A DNA stretch of 64,000 bases, taken from the NCBI GenBank assembly GCA_021464245.1, contig JADCRB010000016.1:17446143-17510142 (forward strand), given 5' to 3'. The DNA is from Carallia brachiata. Its lineage: Eukaryota; Streptophyta; Magnoliopsida; Malpighiales; Rhizophoraceae. Shown in pieces: positions 37,924 to 49,811 of the stretch. Position 1 is the stretch's first letter. Every line of letters begins with the position of its first letter. Under the pieces are notes generated by a model. That model did not search any database. It was not told where the DNA came from and worked only from the letters and a program-made list of their open reading frames with translations. The position numbers and the translations under genes were made by a program.

Positions 37924-38585
37924 CAAGGTTTTCAAAACCGAACCAGTCATTAAATCGAAAAACTGAGAGGTTTAAGATTCAATCGGTTCAACCGGTAAAA
38001 CTGCGGTTAAACCGGTAAAATCAGTATTTAATATTAAATATATAAAAATTAAATTTTTATATAATTTATATAATTATATAAAATGTTATATTATATAAGA
38101 ATGATAATAAATATTTAAAATAAAGTGTATTTTAAAAATTATACTAATATTTACATACATTAAAGATATTACAATTAGTATATTTAACAAAATATAATTT
38201 ATAAAAATTAATTTAAAAAATAATATTTATAAATAGTGATTAAATATTAATTTTTAAATTTTAAAGATTAAATTGAAAATTTTAATCAATTGAGGACTAA
38301 ATTAAAATTTTTAGTTAAAATTAGAATTTTAATTATAATTTAGATAAAATTTTGAGTTAAATTATAATTTAAAATTTTTTAATTTAAATTGAACTGGTTC
38401 ACCCAGTTCAACTGGTCCCGGTTTTTTCGATTTTCCCAGTTTTTAATCGGTTTTTTCGATTCTTGACTGGTTTTTTCCAGTTTGGTCCGAATTCCATTTT
38501 TAGACTTGAACCGGACCGAACTTAGGACCGATTCCCGATTTTTTCAGTTGAACCAGCCGGTCCAGTCCGATTTTCAATTCCATGT
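37924..38585. mobile_element. hAT-like non-autonomous DNA element, copy 3 (inverted, larger)
   Basis: The left end CAAGGTTTTCAAAACC matches the inverted right end of copy 2, and the right part (AGCCGGTCCAGTCCGA) matches its inverted left end, so this copy lies in the opposite direction. CCGGTT-type motifs border an AT-rich centre. I could not find a convincing 8-bp target duplication, so its right end is approximate. Confidence 0.65.
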
Positions 38586-38771
38586 TACCCTATTTTCTTT
38601 GAAGCAAGATGCTCTGCTACCCACGTGTTTCTTGCTGAAGATTTGCATAATGACTTGTTGGATCGTGCAGGGCGGCCCGCATTCTAGAATTTTAATAGGG
38701 ATTCTTAAGATAAGAATCTTCACCTCTCTTTTTATTTGTTTCAAATTATCGCCCCTCATCCTAGAACTTTG

Positions 38772-40031
38772 ATGGAGGTTTCTGGATTATGTAGGTTTAC
38801 TACATTAGGATGTGCGGAGTACTGGTTACTATAGTCTTCTTGCATTGGCTGGTGTTTCTTTCGGTAAGCAGACTGTGTCGACGGGTTACGATGATCATGT
38901 CTGACTCCTCATATGGTTTACTCTCTGCCTTGATTTATGTTTTTTATTTAAATTTTCTGGTTGGAGCTGATTATATATGTTTATTATTGGTGCATGCTGT
39001 AAAACTCAGTATCATTGGAGCCACCATTAAAAGAACAAATAAATGATGCACTGGTTGAAGTTGGTCTATGCGTGGCAGTGAATAAAGCCGCAATTAACGG
39101 AATCTCTGAGATGAATTTGGGCTTTACGGTGTAGTGTAACGACTGTGACTTTTTGGGGTGGAATAACTCTCAAAAACTTGTCTAGTAGTTGTCGTTTTGT
39201 TTCTTAAGATCAGAAACTCTTGTGGGCTCTTCACCTATCCCTTTGTGTTTTAAATTACCTCCACTTATCCAGTAATTTATATGAAGATTTCTGGACTATG
39301 TAGGTTAACTGCATTAGAATGTGCGGAGTACTGGTTCATGTTGGTTTCTTTCATGGGCCAGTGATTCTATTGGTAAGCAGACTATGTCTACCCTTTACCA
39401 TAATCCTGTCTGACTCGTCATATGGGTATTCGCTGTCCCTTGATTATTTATGTTTTCACATAAATTGTCAGGTTGGAGTTGATAACACCTGTATATTGGT
39501 GCATGCAGCAAAAAACACAGTCATTGGAGCCACCATTGCAGGAAAAACATGTGTTGCACTAGTTAAAGTTGGTTTATTCATAATGCTTACTTGTTCATTT
39601 GAGATTGAGGTATTTACCATTGAAGGTCCTGTTCCTCTTTATTTTTCTACCAGCATGGCATATTTTCTCCCTGTTTGCGGTCAAAATTTATATATTAATA
39701 GATTTACTTTTGAATTTCACTTGATTTTAAATGAAGGTTTCTGGACTTATGTATATGTTCACTGCATTAGGACATGCGCAGTACTAATTCATATTGGTTT
39801 CTTGCTTAGGCCAGTGTTTCCATTGGTGAGCAGACTTTGTTTACCAATTACCATAATTATGTCTGACTCATCATATAGTTCTGCCCCTTGATTTATGTTT
39901 TCATATAAATTGTCAGGTTGGAGTTGATAACATGCTTATATTGGTGCATGCTGTAGAACATACAATCATTGGAGCCACCATTACAGGAACAAACAAGTGA
40001 TGCCCTGGTTGAAATTGGTCTATCCATATTT
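38772..40031 (+). repeat. Degenerate tandem triplication with splice-site-like signals
   Basis: Three diverged copies of a unit of about 300 bp at 38772-39068, 39279-39583 and 39730-40031 (periods about 507 and 451). Each has, in order: TTTCTGGA near the start, a 'GCATTAG/GATGTGCG' block, GT(A/G)AGCAGACT, CTGACTC(A/C/G)TCATAT, then TTGGAG(T/C)TGAT, TTGGTGCATGC and CATTGGAGCCACCATT. GTAAGCAG resembles a plant splice donor and TTGTCAGGTTGG an acceptor, so each unit looks like exon-intron-exon. Frames are interrupted and differ between copies. I do not recognise the protein, if any. Confidence 0.6.
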
Positions 40032-40916
40032 CATAACACTTTCTTGTTTATCCAAGACTGAGGTGTTTGTAGTTAAAGTTGCTCCTGTTTATTCCTCTGC
40101 CGGGTTGCCATGTTTTCTCCATATTTGCGGTTCAAAATTACATCTTAATAGATTTACAGTCGAAGTTTTGATCGAACTATGACATCACAAACCTTTCCTG
40201 CATCCAAACCTGTCCTGCAAGTTAACTACATTCATCATGCTATTTTTGCTAGACTATTGAGGGTCTAATGAAGGATTTACTTGAGCATTTGATCTGTCTT
40301 GAATCGGATGTGTATCTCACATAGAACCACCCGAGTTGTGCACTAATATTAGCATCTCTCTGGACTGCTGAACAGTAACATCTTTCCTGTACTCTGCATA
40401 AGCCATCACATAGATCTTTTGCTTTATTTATGCAATGACTGTTATTGTATTTCTGTAGGAAGTTCATGCACTGGTTCATGTACTTTGGGGAGGCAAATAG
40501 CTGTCATTATTGTCTTTGTTGCACTTTCTTTCGCAGGCACCGTAAGTGTTTTGCACTTCATTAATTTCTTCTTATATCTGGATTATTGCATTAATATGTG
40601 TTTCTTTCCAAGTTTTCTTTTCAATCACTGAATGCACAACAAATATTATTTTTGAGCAGGCACTCGTCTCAAATGTGGATGACGCATTTTAATTCATTTA
40701 TCAAACTAGTGCTTCATATACACTTTTTGTTATTTATGTATGTTTGTCTAGTATCTCTATTTCTTCTGTAGTGTGTGGGGTACAGTTTTTTTAATTTTAT
40801 GTGCAGCAATTTATCTGAAAGAATTTAGGGAACTAAATATATGTGCAATTCCTTTTGGTCACTGCTTTCTTGTCTCTCCTTTCTTAGACCTTGTTTCCAC
40901 TGAACCTAATGCAACA

Positions 40917-41495
40917 TGTTGGAGTATAAAATATAAAAGTCCTATATTAAAAATGAAGGAAGGAGTATAGCAATATATAGGTGTGGTCAGAATACCCATA
41001 ACCTAGACCTTAAGGTTTTAGGTAAGATGTGGTGTTTTAAAACTCATTTAATATTCCCTGCTTCTTCCCTGTTATTATTTGTTTAAGTTATTGGGCCCTA
41101 CGCTTCTACAAATATTTACATGGTATCAGAGCCGAATGTTGTTACCCCTCACATTTAATGGTGAACTAGAGCCAGCCTAAGTAAGTTGGATCCAACTCAG
41201 GTGAAGTTGGACTTTTCGTTGTTTGTTCACGCTTCTAGCCCAAATGAACTGAGCCCATGCCAAGTGAGTTGGACTTTCGCGTGAGGGGACGTGTTGTAGT
41301 ATAAAATATAAAAGTCTCATATTGGAAAGGAAATGAGGAGTAAAGTAATATATAAATGTGGTTAGAAGACCTATAACTTAAACTTTAAGGTTTTAGGTAA
41401 GATGTGGTGTCTAAAAAACCCATTTAATATTGCTTGCTTCTTCCCTCTTATTATTCATCTAAGTTACTGGGCCTACGCTTCTACAAATGTTTACA
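40917..41495 (+). mobile_element. TRIM (terminal-repeat retrotransposon in miniature), complete
   Basis: Two 204-bp LTRs at 40917-41120 and 41292-41495, each starting TGTTG and ending TTTACA. They flank a 171-bp interior. The primer-binding site TGGTATCAGAGCC (41121-41133) directly abuts the 5' LTR and is complementary to initiator methionine tRNA; a purine-rich GTGAGGGGACG (41281-41291) precedes the 3' LTR. A 5-bp target duplication CAACA stands at 40912-40916 and 41496-41500. No coding capacity, so it depends on enzymes supplied elsewhere. The LTRs differ at many sites, so the insertion is not recent. Confidence 0.92.
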
Positions 41496-41500
41496 CAACA

Positions 41501-43880
41501 TATTTGGTTTACCCATTGCATGTTCACTTTGCTTTCCATGTATAATCAATTATTATATGGATGTGGTTTCTCTGTGTAGAGGTATTTGTTACTTTTGTAC
41601 ATAGGCTGGAGTTTCTTACGTTGAAATCAATTCCTTGCAATCTATTGACCTGTAGTAATTGGAATGCAATTTAGTGGCCAACATCAAACTGGTTTTTCCT
41701 TCTGTTACACTTAATTGATAGGGTTCATTCTTTTTTTTTTTTTTTGTGCTCTTTTGGTCAGGCACTGGTCATTGAATCATAGTGACCACCCTGACATTGC
41801 TTGCCCTGAGAGCACCTTCTCTTGTAACTTGGCTTATCTTTTTGGCGAGAACAAGTCAGACAGTTGCACAAGTTGGACATGTTTAGTTTGCATAAGTTGG
41901 GACTTTTTTTTTTATGATACTATTAACCTTATGTTATGCAATCTCACATGCTTAAACCATGAACGGTAAAAGTAGCGAAATTTTGCGGCAATTGATGAAC
42001 CAGGCTGCAACTATGGGCAAAAAATCAGAGCTCTTTGTAGCTTCCTTAATCAGGACTCTTTCTAGCTTCCTTTTTTATGAATAGTGACTGACAGTTATTG
42101 CTTTAGGACATTAATTTGTGGACAAACATCAGTGAAGAGGAATGAGGCATACACCATCACCATTCCAATCATCTTCTTTAGATCACCATATAAGGATAGC
42201 TGAAATTTAACTGATAGCCTGATACCTGGGTATTAAATTGCCTCGTTTCTTCTCTGTTATGCCCAATTACTGTTGGCTGTGAAGTTATGGAGTGACAATG
42301 TTAGTTTCCGTAAGGTTTCACAGGAGGTTCAGACACTGTCATAAGCTGCCCTTGGACCTCAATGTTGTATAGGTTTAGTATCATCTTTTTGCAGCAGCTA
42401 TCTAGAACACAACCTAATTCACTTGACTGTTAACAAAAGAAATTGTTGCGTCTAGCTCTATCCAAGAATTCCTTATACAGAAATCTTGGCAGAACACTTT
42501 CTGCATTCTTTAAGTCAAAAAAAGAAAAAAATCTAATGTTGGGGATGGCTCTGGTTGAGACACCATCAAGAATAGTTCAGTGAGATACAAATCATCAAGT
42601 GGAGAAACCATAAATGAAGGTGAAGAATAAAACTTTTTTGTTGTGCTTCTGCATTAAGTTGGTCCCCAACAGTATTCATCCATGATTTGTGAAGCATGGC
42701 AAATATTTTGTATCCCAAGACACACGAGACATCTATTTAGGAGCTAGCTTTGTCAAAGTAATTGCCAGCTTAATAATCATACTAATTGGCCACAAAATAT
42801 TTGAGACATCTAACTCCTTCCCCTTAAATTGTTGAGGGAATTGCAAACATCTAACATGAGCATTGAAGATGAGTGTTTCTGACATAACTCTGAAGTGATC
42901 AAACGGGGTAACATTTCTTGGACGGATGCGAGTTGAAAAAATCCCAAGCTATGAGGTGATTAATTAAATTTTTTAATGGGATGTTGGAAACTATACTAAA
43001 TATCAGCTAGTGGAATAATTTGATCTGCACATCTTTTTTTTTTATTATTATTTTGAAAGATGAGACTAGGTATAATTGAAAGTTTACTCTATTGTGACTT
43101 AGTACCATATGACCTAGTGGTCATGGATTCAAAACCTGTAACAATCTGTCTGTTTAAAAATAAGGAAAGCTGTGGACGTTGATCCTTCTTCAGATCCCAC
43201 AAATGTAAGAGTCTTGTGTAGTAGATACCCTTTTTTTGTGATTGAAAGCAACATTGGCAAGGTTGACCGTGAAGATGGATTGATGGAATTGTAGTAACTT
43301 TTGATGCTGGTTGAATTGGAGGAGATATGCATGCCAAATGCTGGTCTTTGCTTATTGATGGTGATTGTGTCATTAATTGTCTTCAATACTGTTTTGTTCC
43401 AAATCTTGAGTTATTGCATTGTTTGTAATTTTCATGTTCATCACCAAGGGTCTATAAGATCATTACAATTCCTAAAGAAGAAAATAACAGTACTCGTCGT
43501 CTCTTAATTTGTTAATTGCTGTCAAAATGGCAATTTTGTCTTCTTTTTGGGACCATGGGGTAACATCTTCAATTTGCACATGACAGTATGAAAGAACATG
43601 CCAATCTTTCTTGTTTCAACGAGGAAGAACTTGTCATTTGGCAGAGGGGCCTTGAATGAAAGATGAATATTTGAAGGAGGAAGGAGACAAGATTTCATTG
43701 ATTAATATGTAACGCTTGCTTTTTTCCATTTTGAAATACAGTATTATTATTAAGCTGCACTAACATTTCAATTTGAAACAAAGAAAAAGATAGTGACAAA
43801 AATTTGTACATGGTGCTCATAAATGCCTAGCTTTACAAAATTGTTTCTGTCATCAGTGATTGATGGCATATTGTATGTAT
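41501..43880. other. Intergenic spacer
   Basis: Moderately AT-rich DNA without a recognisable gene. Short open frames lack family signatures. Confidence 0.45.
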
Positions 43881-44183
43881 TCACGACCCATTTATGCAAG
43901 AAATAACATCCATGAAAATGTCTTCCTTGCAATGAATTGTGAGACCACCCATTGGATGATCATATCCAAATTCTTCTTCAGCTTGGCTTAGCAAATGTTG
44001 AAATGAAGGCTGCTTCAGGTATGATACTGGAATGACAAATCTCTTCTTCTGGCTTTCACCCACATAAACTGCAAGGCACCCCTTTGGCACACTTATGACT
44101 GCTGAACTTGCATGACCTGAAAGATATGGAGACCTTTGAAGAAATTGCTTAGCACGTACAATACTAGACAAATGGAAACCCAT
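43881..44183 (-). CDS. SAUR auxin-responsive protein, 15A/ARG7-like
   Basis: Intronless, 100 residues, starting [17 protein letters not shown], the MGF/MGI start typical of the clade; a longer frame upstream would run through the promoter. Core: [53 protein letters not shown], ending DVISCINGS. One departure from the family is LTIHC where most members have LTIPC. The frame is intact. Upstream are a TTTATAAATA TATA box at about 44300-44309 (about 120 bp before the ATG) and the complete module at 44381-44409. Family role: auxin-induced inhibitor of PP2C.D phosphatases. Confidence 0.95.
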   Translation of the reverse strand: MGFHLSSIVRAKQFLQRSPYLSGHASSAVISVPKGCLAVYVGESQKKRFVIPVSYLKQPSFQHLLSQAEEEFGYDHPMGGLTIHCKEDIFMDVISCINGS

Positions 44184-44299
44184 GGTTTTGTGATGTTCAA
44201 ACAAAGACAAAATCTCAAAGGAATTGAAGGACCAAGGTACTCTGATGCTTGGAAATGCGAAGGCTCGAGTTGTTGGCCAAGCGATGCGACCGTGGATGT

Positions 44300-44309
44300 A
44301 TTTATAAAG
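44300..44309 (-). promoter_or_regulatory. TATA box of the SAUR gene at 43881-44183
   Basis: TTTATAAATA in gene orientation, about 120 bp upstream of the start codon. Confidence 0.6.
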
Positions 44310-44380
44310 GTAAGGTATTGCTGCGGATATCCTCATGCAAGAAGAGGATATAGTGTAGAGGACCCAGATGGGGCAGAGTG

Positions 44381-44409
44381 GAGACATTAGCTCGTGAGGG
44401 ATCACATGG
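44381..44409 (-). promoter_or_regulatory. SAUR promoter module: CCATGTGA-N15-TGTCTC
   Basis: CCATGTGA (44402-44409) and TGTCTC (44381-44386) in gene orientation with exactly 15 bases between, the same as upstream of the gene at 33036-33335. It lies 198-226 bp upstream of the ATG. Confidence 0.65.
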
Positions 44410-44693
44410 TTTTGCTTTCTACCTAATCACCACCTCAGTGAATGGCCGGTGCCTTTTCCTTTTGTGAAACATCAGTGGCCACCACGTATGGGAAAAGTCC
44501 ACCTGAAGTGACAATACACTGCAATCAATGCGCATCATTATCTAATGTTTCTTTTTTATTTTTTTTTTAATTTTTTACTGCAGGACATGTGAGCATCTAT
44601 TGTTTCCTTGGCGAATTCCTTCATTGAAATTATCATGTCTATGAACAAAGTAAAGATTTCAGTTTCGGTTTTGAAGCACTTTCATGAACACTA

Positions 44694-44977
44694 ATATTGT
44701 GTTTGGAATGAAGGAATTTAGATAGAAAAGAAAAGGAAAAAAAAATTAAAAGTTAAAAAATATTATTATGAAAGTATTATTTTTTATAATTTTTTATTTA
44801 TTTTTTATTAATCTAAACAATTAATTTTTATTTTTTCTCTTACAAATCATTATTAATTTTTTTATAACTTTTTAATTATTTTTTTCACTATTTTTTATCA
44901 ATTATAATATTATCGTTATAGTATTATTTTCTATTTATTTTTTTTTTAATACTTTTTACCCATCTAAAAACACTATA
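44694..44977. repeat. MITE-like element
   Basis: About 285 bp, AT-rich, with inverted ends TATTGTGTTTGGAATG (left) and TATAGTGTTTTTAGATG (right end inverted). Non-coding. The target duplication is not clear. Confidence 0.5.
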
Positions 44978-45313
44978 AAAAAAAATTTTGACTGAAGTTA
45001 AATGATTTTGGGCTGATCAATCGAACGTGGAGGAGCAAGCCGGATAACCTTGCAACAGGATTGGGAACACAAGGATTTGCCAGCTCATGAGCTTATTCTG
45101 AAAGGTATAGAAAAAATAAGAGTGGCACGTTAAAGTAGGGAACTGTGACGTTGATGGAGCTGGAAACACAGATCCAGAATCGTATTGACATCCTACTCTA
45201 GTCACTTTCAGTTTCTCAACTGCTGGACATTGTACGGTGAAGAAGACATGGGTGGTGACCTACGGCCAACTGGACTGTCTAGTCCCCGTTGCTAGGCATC
45301 TTGATATAAAATA

Positions 45314-45917
45314 GGGTTATTATCAAAACATAGAACTAGTATATTTTTTTATAAATTTAATATTATTTTTAAAAATTAATAAATTTAATATAATTTAATT
45401 ATTTTCTTATAAATTTAGCATAATTTTTAACAATTAACAAATTTAATATACCTTAATTATATTATAACAAATTTAGTATACTGTCAGTTAAAAATAACTA
45501 ATTAAAAGTAACTGAATCCTTTTGTATACAAATATGATATATTTACATTTAAATTTAATACAGTTTAAAACTCTCAAATGTCACATGTACATATGTGTAT
45601 ACTGGAGATTTAATTATTTTTAACTGACAGTATGTTAAATTTGTTAAAAAATAATTAAACGTTAAAATTTAGTTCAATTTAAGATGACCAAATGTCAAAT
45701 GTGCACGTGTGCATATTAAAGATTCGATTATTTTTTACTGACAGTATGCTAGATTGGTTAAAAAATGATCAAACTGTGCTAGATTTGTTAATTGTTAAAA
45801 GTTGTGTTAGATTTGTAAGAAATTAATTAAACTGTACTAAATTTGTTAGTTTTTAAAAGTGGTGCTAGATTTGTATAAAAAAAACGTAAAGGTGATTTTT
45901 TTTTTTAATAATAATCC
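45314..45917. mobile_element. Mutator-like MITE with long inverted arms
   Basis: 604 bp, flanked by a perfect 9-bp target duplication TATAAAATA (45305-45313 and 45918-45926). Nine bases is diagnostic of Mutator-type elements. The two halves are inverted copies of each other over much of their length: GGGTTATTATC against inverted GGATTATTATT at the ends, and internal blocks such as ATACTGTCAGTTAAAAATAA repeated inverted. Motifs like AATTTGTTA recur within each arm. It has no coding capacity and would form a long hairpin if transcribed. Confidence 0.85.
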
Positions 45918-45926
45918 TATAAAATA

Positions 45927-48835
45927 AGGACCACGCTAACTTGCTGTTAAATATGATAACTGTTAAATAATTGTCAGTGTAAGATATATTGGTTAAAATA
46001 TACGACATATTATTCAATTATATAATTTTTAATAATAATATATAGCATATCATATTAAATTATATAATATAATATTAAAATTACAATAATAACAATAAAA
46101 AAATAAGAGATTCATTAATTAATTGAAAAGCTACGGAAATTACTTAACTAACAGTTTCTTTTTCATAAAATAAAAGAGGTTGACTATATAGCCTTGTATG
46201 AGTAGGTATGCGGAAGGTACGTAATTAATTCAAAGACATCTCGTTGTTTATTTGATTTTTATTTTTTAAAATTTAATATATTTTTATAATTTAATAATTT
46301 ATATTATTATATATTTACTGCACTCTCACTCATGCGCGTTTACTTAAATTTCCTAATAAAATAATACCAGTTGCTATTATTTGTGGCAAGGATTGATCTA
46401 GAGGCATTCTCTAGGGTGAACGACAATAATAGTTAGAGACGCATTTTTCACCCTCGAGCAAATGACACAATAGCTATGCCGAATGGTTTACCTCCGGACT
46501 TGGAGCAGTAGTTTTCTTTTTTCAAAAAATATATATATATATATTTTTTATGAATGTTACATTTGAGAATTGAGGTTAGAGTAATCCCATTAGTAGTTAT
46601 TAGTTTGAATCTGGATATTCATACTGCAGTTATGTTGCTGTCACCAAGTGATTGTTTAGAATGGCGTGTGAAGCTTTCGCTTCAAAATTTAGGCCATTTC
46701 AGCATAAGTAATTTTTAGTAATTAGCGGGTGCGAAGGTTGTTTTTTTTTTTCTTGACAAGAAAAAAAATTATTTTATAGATATAATAATTATCAGATCTT
46801 TAAATTTAAAGTTAATTTTTATTGTTTATGTTTTCCATTCAATCTCTCTTATAAAAAGACCTATCATTTCAATATTACTATACTTGAAGTGAGTCTCGTC
46901 TAAACTTAACCAGAGTATTAATAAATTTAAATTTTAAAACTGTACTCAATTTTTTGCTATCAAAGTGGTCGCTCAGTTTCATATACCAAAAAAAGAATGT
47001 AAGTTAAGAAACTCAAATTTAAATTAATAATAAAAAAAATATGTTAAAATAATATTAAACTCTCACTTTTAATAATAATTAGTGGGTGCGAAGATAGGTT
47101 AATGGTTTTAACGTGTCTGCATGTCAAAACCTGCCATACTTTGCTGATTCAATTTGCCGGCTTGCCAGACCAGTTCTTTTGATTCCACATGACGCCTGCG
47201 CTTTTATTAGGGTTTATTTGAAGAAGTTTCTATTTTAGTAAGAAAAAAAATATAATTATTATTTTATTTTTTTAAAAAAAATTTATTTAAATAATTTATT
47301 TTTTTTATAATTTTTTTATAAGTTATTATTTACTTTTTTTTAATTATTTTTTTATCAAATTTTTTTTTATATCCAAATAATTTATTTTTAATATAATTTT
47401 TCTCATAAATTACTATTTATTTTTTAATTATTATTTTCTTCATATTTTTCATACAACTTCTTTTCTTTTTTTTTTTTTTTTTTCCTCACTTTTCCCTTGT
47501 ATCCAAATACACTGTCAATGTCTCATCACCACTTGCCTTCCAGTACTATCGTACAAGGGCCATACTTCCAGAGAAAAACCACGTATAGTGTAGTCAATGG
47601 TTTCGACAATAACTTTTCAGGTGGCCCTCTTGACAAGTATTGCATGTTGAGCAAACTGGAGTGCGCGCATATCAAATCTTGTCCAAACTGACCTGCTTTT
47701 GCCTACTTATCCAGGCATCTGCTGAATTATTGGCAAAATGATAAGCTGAAGAGAAAAAAATATCTACGCTTTATGTGCTGCTTATGGTAACTGGTAAGGT
47801 CTGGATAACAGCGGACGCCTATAATTGAAGTATTCGCTTTGGGCAGACTGAAAGGACTGATCACTGAACAGCTTGCTTTCCATTGAAGAGCCCCCAAAAA
47901 TTAAAGGCCCGACCTGCATGTAAAGTACTAACAGTTAATGACATCATAAGGAGACACGTACAGGAGATTTTGAAAGGTGCAACTCATTTCAGCTTATATT
48001 TGTTAAAAATAATTACATTTATGAACTAAAAATTACATCATTTACTGGAAGGTTTGTAGAATATATTTATTTATTTATTATTATTATTTATATTTTTTTT
48101 GTGCTGAATGATAGGAAGTCCTCAGTCGTCATCACATTTGTTACTTTACCCCATTATGGTTAAGCATCGACAGGTATATCGGAGACACATTTGAACATGA
48201 CAAGCGTCTTCACGTGGTAATCATCTTCAGAGAAGGTAGATTCTAACCAGCTAATTACAACCTGTTATTTGAAAGAAGAGCACGGCTTGGTGTCCAGATT
48301 TTCCGAAGAAATTGTCTAGATGCCACCATAAAAATGTAATTATTTACTATTTTAGTGTAATTATATTAAAGAAATATAAAACAAGAAATTACAAAATTAA
48401 AATTCATAATCAAATGAATATTATTATAAAATTTAAAATATAAATTTCATATCATATACAGTATTGTTTCTAAAAAATTAACCCAGTTACATTAACTCTA
48501 CTCAGCTGATTAACTTTTTTTTTTGTTAAATTAGTGTCCGGACAATTTCTATCCAGACCCCAACCTTTTCTATTAAAAGAAAAGGGCCTAAGAAAACCTG
48601 CAGGAGCTGATATTTCCAGCCTTGCAACCATTCAAAGTATATATTAAATTATGAAGCCAGGCCTGTTGAAATTTACGAAGACCTGAGTCGGCCCATGACA
48701 GCCAAACCTGTCCAGGTAACGAACACGTTGCATTGAATGTGATGCAATGGGAAAAGGCCTACATGAAAAAGTGCACCCACATTTTTTTTTTTAAGTTTCA
48801 TTTATATGCTATCAAAAAATTAGAAGGATGATCAG
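45927..48835. other. AT-rich intergenic region
   Basis: Very AT-rich spacer with a MITE-like copy (47209-47511). No gene supported. Confidence 0.5.
47209..47511. repeat. MITE-like element
   Basis: AT-rich, about 300 bp, with a left end AGGGTTTATTTGAAG and right end that reads inverted as CAGTGTATTTGGATAC, suggesting GTNTTTGG-class inverted repeats. The target duplication is unresolved. Confidence 0.4.
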
Positions 48836-49030
48836 TGAGTACTGACGTGAGTGGTAGGCTCTCGTCATTATTTAATCAGAGGTCTCGAGTTTGAGTTTTT
48901 AGAAATGCAGTCGCGTTAAATATTTACTGGAAGACGTTTGCCGCCCTGGGGTCCTGTCCAGATCAATCCAGATTAATCAGTTCATTAGACTGAATACTGA
49001 GCGGTTTTAGATTAAAACAAAAAAAATTTA
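48836..49030 (+). mobile_element. tRNA-derived SINE
   Basis: Polymerase III A-box-like motif (TGACGTGAGTGGTAGG) and a diverged B-box (CTCGAGTTTGAGTTT), then a body resembling the minus-strand copy at 4225-4415, ending in an A-rich tail (AAAACAAAAAAAATT). Ends are approximate. Confidence 0.6.
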
Positions 49031-49329
49031 GAAGGATGTACGGTTTTTTTTTTTTAGGCCTTGTGGAAAAATAGCCGTTTTCCTGCCACATAGACTGAAG
49101 GGCGTATGCATTTATTATTAGAGTAATCTGTAACCAATTAATCGATATCTACTTCAAGTGGAAATGTTTGCCTTTAATTTTACTCTGCATAAACCTGAAG
49201 ACCACATTATTTCAGCAGCAAAGAGAACAAAATTTGCACTTTCTTTTGTTTATCTAAAATTGCTACACAGTACACAGGTTAGTCCTGTTAGAGGGTCAAT
49301 TTCCTTCTCTGTACAATCCTAGTTAACTT

Positions 49330-49608
49330 CTACAGACAGGAAAAGAGATCAATGAAGACTTCCTCACTGCATGGGATTGTGAGGCCACCCATGGGATGAT
49401 TAAACCCAAAGTCTTCTTCAGCTTGACTTAGCAAGTTCTGGAATGAAGGGTGCTTCAGGTATGAAATTGGAACTGTAAATCTCTTCCTTTCAGATTCTCC
49501 AACATAAACAGCAAAGTGGCCTTTGGGCACATAAGCAGCCTCACGAGACCAGAATATCCGCCTTAGAATCTGTTTTGAGTTAGCAATCCTGGGAAACTGA
49601 ATACCCAT
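49330..49608 (-). CDS. SAUR auxin-responsive protein, 15A/ARG7-like
   Basis: Intronless, 92 residues from [17 protein letters not shown]; an ATG five codons earlier (49623) is possible but the MGI start fits the clade. Core: [55 protein letters not shown], ending [10 protein letters not shown]. All key motifs are present. Upstream are a long TATATATATA element at about 49707-49718 and the CCATGTGA box at 49804-49811. The TGTCTC partner found in two other cluster genes is absent here (CCGGAT on the plus strand at that spacing). So this copy may respond differently to auxin. Confidence 0.95.
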   Translation of the reverse strand: MGIQFPRIANSKQILRRIFWSREAAYVPKGHFAVYVGESERKRFTVPISYLKHPSFQNLLSQAEEDFGFNHPMGGLTIPCSEEVFIDLFSCL

Positions 49609-49803
49609 GTTGAAACCTATCAAAAAGGTGTGGGATTGAATTGTATTGCTATGATTTGGGAAGGAATGAGATATGAAACTGTGTTGCTAAATTTGTTTCG
49701 AAGAACATATATATATACAAGGAAAAGCCGCTATTAACAATGATCTTCAAGTGGATCAATGATAATTGCAGTTGGGTCTGATCCGGATATATATCAAATA
49801 TAA

Positions 49804-49811
49804 TCACATGG
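49804..49811 (-). promoter_or_regulatory. SAUR E-box (CCATGTGA) without its auxin element
   Basis: CCATGTGA in gene orientation, 196 bp upstream of the ATG; the spot where TGTCTC would follow after 15 bases (49783-49788) reads ATCCGG. Confidence 0.55.

Noticed and set aside
39319..39891. 190-codon plus frame
   Set aside because: It spans two units of the degenerate triplication and is not conserved in the first unit. I treat it as repeat, not as a protein.
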